Below are positions 57,876-64,000 of a stretch of DNA of 64,000 nucleotides, one piece after another. The notes below the pieces were generated by a model. That model worked only from the letters and a program-made list of their open reading frames with translations. It was not told where the DNA came from and ran no database searches. The translations under genes were made by a program, and so were the position numbers. How positions within the stretch are numbered: the first letter of the stretch is position 1; each line of letters begins with the position of its first letter. Source of the stretch: Dictyobacter formicarum (GTDB taxonomy: Bacteria > Chloroflexota > Ktedonobacteria > Ktedonobacterales > Ktedonobacteraceae); NCBI RefSeq assembly GCF_016587435.1, contig NZ_BNJJ01000007.1, forward strand, positions 248,001 to 312,000, given 5' to 3'.

Positions 57876-58136
57876 ATAGGTTCGGAGCTTGCCTCCGATT
57901 GGAGCCCTCCGCAGGAGCGGCGACCCCGGTATCCGGCCAGTTCGGTCCCTCACCGTCATCCCCTCGACCAGAGAGGGTGCCCTCGCGATTCCCTTGACCA
58001 ACGTGCCTGGAGTAACGTCGCTGCTCCTTGATCACGGGGGTACCCATGCCCGGGCAACGGTATGCAATAGCCAGCGATGTCGCGAGGACACCGGGGTCGC
58101 CTGTCGGCTCCAATCGGAGGCAAGCTCCGAACCTAT
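57876..58136. repeat. 261-bp MITE-like element with 31-bp perfect inverted repeats
   Basis: 57876-57906 and 58106-58136 are exact complements beginning ATAGGTTCGGAGCTTGCC. A second inner pair GGCGACCCCGGT/ACCGGGGTCGCC lies just within, so most of the element could fold into one long hairpin. The arms carry the ATAGGT, CGGAG, CTTGC, CTCCG unit and match those of 25272-25391. Confidence 0.85.
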
Positions 58137-58391
58137 GAGGGCGTTTTCGTGGGTGGGGGACATGGTCGATGGGATGGCACGATGGGCGTTTTCGTGGTAA
58201 GGGAGCGGTATCGACGCTGCTCTTGTCCTCTTCGCACAGCACCTTGCCGCTTCCGGTTGATTTTTGCCGCAAGTGTAACGTATTACCTCTTGCAGGTATC
58301 TGCTTGTTTGTCGCTCGAATATGATTTTGTGGGATGGCGGCGCTCCGTAACATTCTCCAATTTAGCGCTCCAGGTATTTCGCGTCAAGTAA

Positions 58392-60983
58392 TCAGAGTGT
58401 CGTCAGCCAGTGCTGGACTTCGCTGGTTCGGTAGTGCTCCTCCATAGCGTGCAGCAAGGCGAGGCTCTCTGCTCCATAGCGGCGGGCCAGTTCCAGATCG
58501 TTGAGAGCGGCGGCGACGCGGGACTGCCCATAGCGGGCCAGCGCTGCGTACTCCTGCGAATCTGGTGTGCTCAATAGATACATCTCGTCAAACGCGGCCT
58601 GGGCCTCCGCCAGGCGCTGCTGCTGCAGGTAGAACTCGCCCCATTCATAGAGAGTGCCGGCCTGTAGCCAGGGGGATGCGATGGCACGCGCTTTCGTCAG
58701 CGCTTCCTGGAGATACATTTCTGCCTTTGCCACATCACCACCCTGCTTACACATCAGCCGTCCCAGGTTGCTTAGTATGCCGATCAGATATTCGGGGTGC
58801 CCAAGCTGGCGAGCCAGCGTCAGTCCCTGGAGCAGGGCTTCCTGTGCCTGAGCGTATTTTTCCTGCTCCAGGGCGGCCACTCCCAGGTGCGAATAGAGAA
58901 GACATTGCGCGGGCAGGTAGTTGATCTGCACAGCCAGCGCCAGGGCTTCCTGTCCCAGCACATCGGCCTCGGCAAAGCGACCACGCATCAAAGCGATCTG
59001 GCTGAGGTTTACCAGTAGCGGGCAGATCTGTTCAGGCTTGCCTATCTGGCGCGCCAGCGTTAATCCTTCCTGCAGAAAGAGCTCCGCCTGGGCGATTTTT
59101 CCCTGATCACCAGCAACGGCACCGGAGCTGCGCAGGACGAGGGACTGCAGTTCCTCATATCCAGGCTGACGGGCCAGGGCCAGTGCTTGCCGCAGGTGCT
59201 CCTCTGCTTCGCGATATGCCCCTTGATAACTCTCGACACAGCCCAGCATACGCAGCAATTGGCTCATGAGCGCCGGGGTATCCTGAGTGCTGATCAGCGT
59301 CAACCCTTCCTGGAGATAGTCATAGGCCTGGCGATACTCGCCCTGGTTCATCTTGATCTCGCCAAGGTGATATAGTGCGAAGCCCAATCCCTGCTGATCC
59401 TGCAGTGTCGTGGCCGCCTGGCGCACACGTTCCAGCAAGTTGATTGCTTCTTCATAGGCGCCGCGCACAGAGAGAAAGGTGGCGAAGATATTGCCGGTAG
59501 CCACCAGGTCGGACGGCTGCCCATGTTCTGCAGCCAGGCGCAGAGCAGTCAGCACGTTGCTGTTTTCCAGTTCCAGGCGTGGATAGTCTTGCTCATTGGC
59601 ATGCACGTAGTCGGTCATATAGTGTATCAGCCGCTCAATGGGGGCAGGATCGCTACGCTGGAAACTGGCGTAGTCGGCAATGGTCTGGTGCAGCGCATAG
59701 CGATCTGGAGCGTAGCTTTCGAGCAATCCCACATCGCTCAGGGTATCCAGTACATCGCCGGAGCAGAGACACACGGCCAGGGCCGCCTCTTCGCTGAAAG
59801 TGTTCGGCTTGGCAGGAAAGACGGAGAGCGCATACAGGGCACGCCGGGCCGTCTCGTCTAGCTGCTGGTCGCTGACGGCGATCAGGGTGTGCAGAGAAAT
59901 GGCGGGGACATCGGCCAGGCTCGGGGAGCGCTGAGAAATAGGCTGGGCTTCCTGCAAGTGCAGGCGCATCTCCGCTGTGCGCAAACGCTCGATGGCCTGG
60001 CGAATGCGGCGCGGCTGCCTGTTATATGTTTGAACGCGCAAAAAATTACCCGTCAGCAGCAGGGCCAGTGGTAAACCACCAACCAGGTGGGTGATCTCTC
60101 TGGCAGTCGCCTGCTCGTTTTGTACCACCAGCGGGACCAGTCGTTCCAGCAGAAGCATGCTATCGGCACTGGATAACTCGGGTACCGCCAGGGCTCCATC
60201 AGCCGCTGCGTGGGAGGCCAGTTGCGGGAAGCGCGTGGTGGCCAGGTAAGCACAGCTATTGCCCCCGACCTTGAAGGCGACCACATCTTCCAGCTTCCAG
60301 ACATCATCGATAATGATCAACATTCGTCGCGCGCCGATGGCTGTACGTATGGCCTGGGTCCAGGCGCTGATCGTGGTCAGGCGCGCAGCCTCTATGGAGG
60401 AAATACCGAGCAGCGTACCCCAGCGGCTCAGAATGCCTGGCACATCCGATTTTTTGCCCACGGCAGCCCAGAGGATACCGTCGTGAAAGAAGTTCCGCAT
60501 CTCTTCATCGTGCGCTAGAGCGGTGGCCACGGCCGTTTTGCCTACGCCGGGCAGGCCGCTCAAGGCCATGATGGTTGAAGGAGCGCCGGAGCTTAAGCCG
60601 GACTTGAGGCTGTCAAGCAGTTCCTGACGGCCGACCAGGTCATGAACGGGGCCCGGTAGCGGTGGAATCGTCGGATCTTCGATGGCTTTGCCAGCGTTAG
60701 CCGGAAGGACGCTCGGTGCGCCGAGCTGAACTTCCTGTATCTCCTCACGCGCCTGCTCGGGAGACTCAGTCTGGGACAAGAACCCTAGCTCTCTGGCGTT
60801 TTTGCCAAACAGCGCGCACAGCTTCTCACGATAGTAGGGACTAGGAAGCATTTTGCCATGTTCCCAGCGACTGAGGTAGTAGCGATCCGCACCGATCTGC
60901 TCCGCCACATACTGCTGCGACCAGCCGCGCAGCTCACGCTCCGCTTTTAAACGAGATGACGGCCCTTTCAACTGTGAACTCAT
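58392..60983 (-). CDS. XRE-NB-ARC-TPR regulator
   Basis: 863 residues from the ATG at 60983, preceded by GGAAGG. An N-terminal XRE helix-turn-helix (AERELRGWSQQYVAEQIGADRYYLSRWEHGK) is followed by an NB-ARC ATPase: Walker A ALSGLPGVGKTAVATAL, Walker B MLIIIDDVWKLEDV and the GLPLALLLTG motif. The C-terminal half is made of TPR-like units (DQQGLGFALYHLGEIKMNQGEYRQAYDYLQEGL). It is a STAND-type switch that probably links ligand or partner binding to DNA control. It lacks a kinase domain, unlike the larger fusion at 50.7 kb. Its targets are unknown. Confidence 0.92.
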   Translation of the reverse strand: MSSQLKGPSSRLKAERELRGWSQQYVAEQIGADRYYLSRWEHGKMLPSPYYREKLCALFGKNARELGFLSQTESPEQAREEIQEVQLGAPSVLPANAGKAIEDPTIPPLPGPVHDLVGRQELLDSLKSGLSSGAPSTIMALSGLPGVGKTAVATALAHDEEMRNFFHDGILWAAVGKKSDVPGILSRWGTLLGISSIEAARLTTISAWTQAIRTAIGARRMLIIIDDVWKLEDVVAFKVGGNSCAYLATTRFPQLASHAAADGALAVPELSSADSMLLLERLVPLVVQNEQATAREITHLVGGLPLALLLTGNFLRVQTYNRQPRRIRQAIERLRTAEMRLHLQEAQPISQRSPSLADVPAISLHTLIAVSDQQLDETARRALYALSVFPAKPNTFSEEAALAVCLCSGDVLDTLSDVGLLESYAPDRYALHQTIADYASFQRSDPAPIERLIHYMTDYVHANEQDYPRLELENSNVLTALRLAAEHGQPSDLVATGNIFATFLSVRGAYEEAINLLERVRQAATTLQDQQGLGFALYHLGEIKMNQGEYRQAYDYLQEGLTLISTQDTPALMSQLLRMLGCVESYQGAYREAEEHLRQALALARQPGYEELQSLVLRSSGAVAGDQGKIAQAELFLQEGLTLARQIGKPEQICPLLVNLSQIALMRGRFAEADVLGQEALALAVQINYLPAQCLLYSHLGVAALEQEKYAQAQEALLQGLTLARQLGHPEYLIGILSNLGRLMCKQGGDVAKAEMYLQEALTKARAIASPWLQAGTLYEWGEFYLQQQRLAEAQAAFDEMYLLSTPDSQEYAALARYGQSRVAAALNDLELARRYGAESLALLHAMEEHYRTSEVQHWLTTL

Positions 60984-61251
60984 AGCGCTTCCTTCCACTA
61001 ACAAGAGCTCTGGCGGGGCTTTTTTCTCAATACGCCAACTATGACACGCTTTTGCTACCAGTTTGATACATTGATGCTATTTTAACACATTCCTTGTTTC
61101 AGGCATACTAGGAACATCGAAATGAAAACAGGAAGTTAGTGAGAATAACAATCGCCTGGCCTGATATAGCGGGGACCTGGTAGATCATATGAAAAACAAA
61201 GATTTTATATGGGAAACGTGTCGTTACGCAGAAGGAGGGGGGAGAAAGCCA

Positions 61252-61857
61252 ATGGATGCGCAAACGTTCTTTTTGCTGCAGTATGACGTTGTGCGTATGC
61301 TGGCTGATGAACTACTGCTGGTTGGTATCGACGATGACCAGCTCCGGTATGCTCCTGGCGCGAACCACCATTCGCTAATCTGGCTGCTGTGGCATATTAC
61401 GCGTTGGGAAGACGTGGCCATAACAATGCTAGGGCACGGTCTTCCCCAGGTGCTGCTGGACAAGAACTGGGTGGAGCGTCTGGGATGCGAGCGGCGCGAC
61501 ATGGGAGGCTTGATGACGGTAGAGGAATGTCAGGCCTTCAATGCCACGATAGATCCTGTAGAGGTACGCGCCTACAGACAGGATGTAGAGCTGCGTACCC
61601 GCCTGGTCGTCGAGTCGCTGCGCAGCGAGGAGCTCGACGACATGGTGCCGGAAAACCACTTCCAGCAGGTGCTGGCCACCGGTGTGCTGGGAGGCCACAA
61701 TGCTATCTGGTTGGAGCGCTTCCTGCAGCATAGATCCAGGGGCTGGTGGCTTTCATCCATCATCTGGCATCAGAGTGCTTATTTACTGGGAGAGGCGGCC
61801 TTCGTACGGCACCAGACCGGGCTACCATCCCATCCATTTCCTTTCAATATGGGTTGA
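61252..61857 (+). CDS. DinB-superfamily protein
   Basis: 201 residues from the ATG at 61252, with GGAGGGGGGAG upstream; an earlier in-frame ATG at 61189 adds unrelated sequence. MDAQTFFLLQYDVVRMLADELL begins a four-helix bundle. Histidines in LIWLLWHITRWEDVA, LGGHNAIW and SIIWHQSAYLLGE are the three metal ligands of the DinB/DUF664 fold. Such proteins act as metal-dependent transferases using small thiols, or are uncharacterised. It is upstream of a WD40 gene on the same strand but 68 bases away. Confidence 0.83.
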   Translation: MDAQTFFLLQYDVVRMLADELLLVGIDDDQLRYAPGANHHSLIWLLWHITRWEDVAITMLGHGLPQVLLDKNWVERLGCERRDMGGLMTVEECQAFNATIDPVEVRAYRQDVELRTRLVVESLRSEELDDMVPENHFQQVLATGVLGGHNAIWLERFLQHRSRGWWLSSIIWHQSAYLLGEAAFVRHQTGLPSHPFPFNMG

Positions 61858-61925
61858 CCGAAAACAAGCAAAACATATTCTATGGCCTTCTCAATAAATC
61901 AAATCAGACAGGAAAGGACGATCCT

Positions 61926-63224
61926 ATGCAACAGGTATCCAACCGTATCTGTCCCGCTTGCGGGACGAATCTCGCACCTAATCAAGCATTTTGTAGTAAT
62001 TGTGGCAGGCGCTACGATGCTCCACCACAGGCCGCCGAAGGAGCGCAGGGCCAGTATGGAGGCAATGCCAACACTCCTCCACCCCCCTATGCTGCTCCCC
62101 AGGTACCTTATAATAACGCGCCACCCTTCCCCACTCCGGGCAACATGGGAGGCATCCCCAATCGGCCACCGCGCGGTAAAGGTAGTCCTGTTATCGGGAT
62201 CGTCAGTGTGCTGGTCGTGCTGGCTGTGGTCGCTGGTGGCGTATTCTTCTTCGTTCTCCCACGTTTGAATGGAAAGAACAACAGCACCTCTTCAAGCCCG
62301 ACGACGTCATCACACCCCACACCGACTGTGCCAACGCTGAACATTCAGCCATACACGTACAAGGGTCATTCCTCGGTAGTGTGGCAGGTAAAATGGTCCC
62401 CGGATGGCAAGCAGCTGGCCTCTTCTGGCGGACTCGGTGACGACTCGGCACAGGTATGGGATGCGATAACCGGCAAAAACGTGATGACCTTTACCAGCTA
62501 CACGGTAATGAATGCGGTGGCCTGGTCTCCCGATAGCAAATACATTGCCTGTGGTGGTAACAGCGATGATATTGATGTGATTAAAGTTGATGGAAAGCAA
62601 CGCATCTCGATCTATAAAGGGCATAAAGATGCGATCCTTTCGATCGCCTGGTCACCGGATGGCAAATACATTGCCTCGGCCAGCTATGACAAAACCGTAC
62701 AGGTGTGGGATGCCATGACTGGCGAGCATGTACTCACCTATTCAGGCCATAGCAATACAGTAACGAGCGTGGCATGGTCACCGGATGGCAAGAAACTGGC
62801 TTCGAGCAGCTTTGATGGAACCGTACAGGTGTGGGATGCGACCACCGGTAAACAACTGACAACCTTTAAAGGACACAGCTATCGTGTGTACACCCTGGCC
62901 TGGTCGCCCGATGGGACTAAGATTGTCTCCGGCGGCGATGATCAGATGGCATTTGTCTGGAATGCCAGCACCGGGAAGAAATTGCTGATGACCGGTGGGG
63001 AAAACGGCAGCATATCTGGTGTGGCGTGGTCGCCCGATGGTAAGCACATCGCCACAGCCAGCGATGATAAAACTGCACAGGTGTGGGATGCAACAACAGG
63101 TGCCCATGTCTTTACCTACAGCAAGCACCACGATTATGTCTACTCCGTCACCTGGTCTCCAGACAGCCAGTATATTGCCTCGGCCAGCGCCGATCATACC
63201 GTACAAGTCTGGCAACCCCGTTAA
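61926..63224 (+). CDS. Membrane-anchored WD40 protein with zinc ribbon
   Basis: 432 residues from the ATG at 61926, with AGGAAAGGA upstream. A zinc ribbon CPACGTNLAPNQAFCSNCG opens the protein, then a proline-rich linker, one hydrophobic segment (VIGIVSVLVVLAVVAGGVFFF, about 85-105) and an S/T-rich linker. Seven WD40 repeats follow, each with SVAWSPDGK..ASAS..KTVQVWD, enough for a closed propeller outside the membrane. By fold it is a protein-interaction platform. The repeats are highly alike, which suggests expansion. The ribbon would be cytosolic. Partners are unknown. Confidence 0.88.
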   Translation: MQQVSNRICPACGTNLAPNQAFCSNCGRRYDAPPQAAEGAQGQYGGNANTPPPPYAAPQVPYNNAPPFPTPGNMGGIPNRPPRGKGSPVIGIVSVLVVLAVVAGGVFFFVLPRLNGKNNSTSSSPTTSSHPTPTVPTLNIQPYTYKGHSSVVWQVKWSPDGKQLASSGGLGDDSAQVWDAITGKNVMTFTSYTVMNAVAWSPDSKYIACGGNSDDIDVIKVDGKQRISIYKGHKDAILSIAWSPDGKYIASASYDKTVQVWDAMTGEHVLTYSGHSNTVTSVAWSPDGKKLASSSFDGTVQVWDATTGKQLTTFKGHSYRVYTLAWSPDGTKIVSGGDDQMAFVWNASTGKKLLMTGGENGSISGVAWSPDGKHIATASDDKTAQVWDATTGAHVFTYSKHHDYVYSVTWSPDSQYIASASADHTVQVWQPR

Positions 63225-63597
63225 GCGTAGGTGCGTCCCTTGCGGACGCTTCAAATCTCGCCACACGTCAATGTTCGTTTGTAGGTGCGCCCCTTGCGGG
63301 CGCTTCCAACCTCGCTCCACGTCAACGTTCGTTCGTAGGTGGGTAAACAATTTTTTAGCAGCAGGCGCGTTTATACATTGCCGGCTTTGCAACATACAAA
63401 TTTCCATCGCCCCATTACTGCGTCTTGAAATGATTTTCCAGGCGCTTCTATATAAAGCAATGAATGTGAAGTATAGCATTATATGGATACATATATCCAG
63501 CATAAGGCTATGCAGCATGTCAGGAATGAAGGGCAAGGATAACCCTGCCCCGGCCCTTTGTCGAGAGGGTTTATTCCAAGTAAAGGTATGAGGAAAA
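63225..63597. other. Gap with tandem 54-bp repeats
   Basis: The first 118 bases hold the tandem repeat units. The remainder is AT-rich, with no gene, and probably holds the promoter of the RiPP precursor gene. Confidence 0.6.
63227..63342 (+). repeat. Two complete 54-bp tandem repeats plus a partial third
   Basis: Copies start at 63227, 63281 and 63335 (GTAGGTG each), with exact 54-base spacing; the third is cut after GTAGGTGGG. Each full copy contains a hairpin: GCGTCC, CTTGC, GGACGC in the first, and GCGCCC, CTTGC, GGGCGC in the second. The stems differ at paired positions while the loop is the same. Confidence 0.85.
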
Positions 63598-63948
63598 ATG
63601 TCTCAACACAATCAAGTGGACAAGCAGATCATTGACAAAGCAATGCGCGATGCGTCCTTCCGCCAGCGTCTGCTCAACGATCCAAAGCGGGCATTGAAAG
63701 AAGCCTTTGGCATTGATGTCCCGGCTGGCACAAATATTCATGTCCATGAGGAATCAGCTCATGATATTCACCTCACCATACCAGCGGCTCAGCCGAAAGG
63801 CGGGCGCGAACTGTCCGAAGCCGAGCTCACATCAGCAGTCGGTGGCATGTACAAATCTGATCCAGATGGTATCAGCAAATGTTGCACCTGTGGGGCAAGC
63901 ACGGCTCAGACGTTCAAATCATTTCAAAAAGGTTGTGGCTGTATATAA
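63598..63948 (+). CDS. NHLP-type RiPP precursor peptide
   Basis: 116 residues, with AGGAAAA before the ATG. The first 83 residues match the nitrile-hydratase-like leader (NHLP) family: MRDASFRQRLLNDPKRALKEAFGIDVPAG, then IHVHEESAHDIHLTIPA. The leader ends in the double-glycine site SAVGG, the usual cut point for PCAT-type ABC peptidase exporters. The 33-residue core has five cysteines (core positions 12, 13, 15, 30, 32), four serines and three threonines, the residues that class II lanthipeptide synthetases or radical-SAM enzymes modify. Which class it is cannot be told, since the modifying enzyme would be downstream of the window. A GGGAGG site at 63981 suggests a further gene begins at once. 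Confidence 0.85.
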   Translation: MSQHNQVDKQIIDKAMRDASFRQRLLNDPKRALKEAFGIDVPAGTNIHVHEESAHDIHLTIPAAQPKGGRELSEAELTSAVGGMYKSDPDGISKCCTCGASTAQTFKSFQKGCGCI

Positions 63949-63980
63949 TGCGATCAAATGGGCTCATACATTAGAGCCTC

Positions 63981-63994
63981 GGGAGGTTATTGTG
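63981..63994 (+). promoter_or_regulatory. Ribosome site of a gene beginning at the window edge
   Basis: GGGAGG at 63981-63986 stands 5 bases before a GTG at 63992 (or 3 before TTG at 63990). The gene would be the next in the RiPP operon. Only a few codons are visible. Confidence 0.3.
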
Positions 63995-64000
63995 TTTTGT

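Larger units (their letters stand above)
57452..58391. other. Large gap with terminator and repeat element
   Basis: About 940 bases between the ABC ATPase and the NB-ARC gene hold a minus-strand terminator hairpin (57519-57559) and the 261-bp element (57876-58136). A 200-codon open frame across it is composed of repeat sequence and lacks a ribosome site or recognisable domain, so I do not call a gene. Confidence 0.6.

Noticed and set aside
57751..58353. 200-codon minus-strand open frame
   Set aside because: Most of it is the 261-bp inverted-repeat element; there is no start signal or recognisable fold.
63227..63342. Tandem repeats considered as a CRISPR array
   Set aside because: The copies are contiguous with no unique spacers, and no cas genes are present.

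Overview
The window looks like a chromosomal segment of a Chloroflexota bacterium of the class Ktedonobacteria. The reasons are a giant Ser/Thr-kinase/ATPase/TPR/LuxR fusion, an XRE/NB-ARC/TPR regulator, an F420-type nitroreductase-fold enzyme, Tat-exported proteins, frequent TTG/GTG starts and a dense population of small inverted-repeat elements. This assignment is inference from gene content; no rRNA or tRNA gene was seen to anchor it.

Layout. 1-5.8 kb: the 3' end of an SNF2-type helicase gene, a large Eco57I-like adenine methylase, a small Ada-type zinc protein and an HNH nuclease; together these resemble part of a restriction or DISARM-like defence island. 5.9-8.2 kb: an IS607-family element whose serine recombinase has an in-frame TGA, while tnpB is intact. 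8.2-19.4 kb: a PAS/GAF histidine kinase, an HSL-type esterase, a phytoene-desaturase-like FAD oxidoreductase, an ABC exporter, membrane proteins, an MFS transporter and a cyclase-family metallohydrolase. 19.6-25.3 kb: an amidase followed by the FAD, 2Fe-2S and molybdopterin subunits of a xanthine-dehydrogenase-type hydroxylase; small repeat elements lie in or at the end of three successive junctions of this operon. 27.8-33.4 kb: a MerR regulator, two beta-hydroxyacid dehydrogenases, an SDR, a DUF1537 four-carbon-acid-sugar kinase and a class II aldolase, which form a probable threonate/erythronate-type acid-sugar pathway.

33.6-43.4 kb: an aldo/keto reductase, cytochrome bd oxidase (cydBA), an F420-type enzyme with an NAD(P)-binding partner, an ArsR/MFS pair, a GNAT acetyltransferase, a DUF4334 protein and a zinc alcohol dehydrogenase. 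43.8-50.4 kb: mostly exported or surface-related proteins, namely a six-repeat lectin-like propeller, DUF2264 and DUF4185 proteins, a cell-wall amidase with SH3-like tail, and an EthD-type protein. 50.7-61 kb: the kinase fusion, a three-gene ABC-2 exporter operon and the NB-ARC regulator. 61-64 kb: a DinB protein, a membrane-anchored WD40 protein and, at the very end, a nitrile-hydratase-leader (NHLP) RiPP precursor whose partner genes must lie beyond the window.

The most unusual signal is a family of about a dozen short hairpins of the form (G/A)TAGGT-stem-CTTGC-stem'. The stems differ but remain complementary, while the five-base loop is kept. They occur singly, as a tandem array, and as inverted pairs that make up MITE-like elements. 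The architecture resembles REP/BIME sequences mobilised by RAYT transposases, but no such transposase is in the window.
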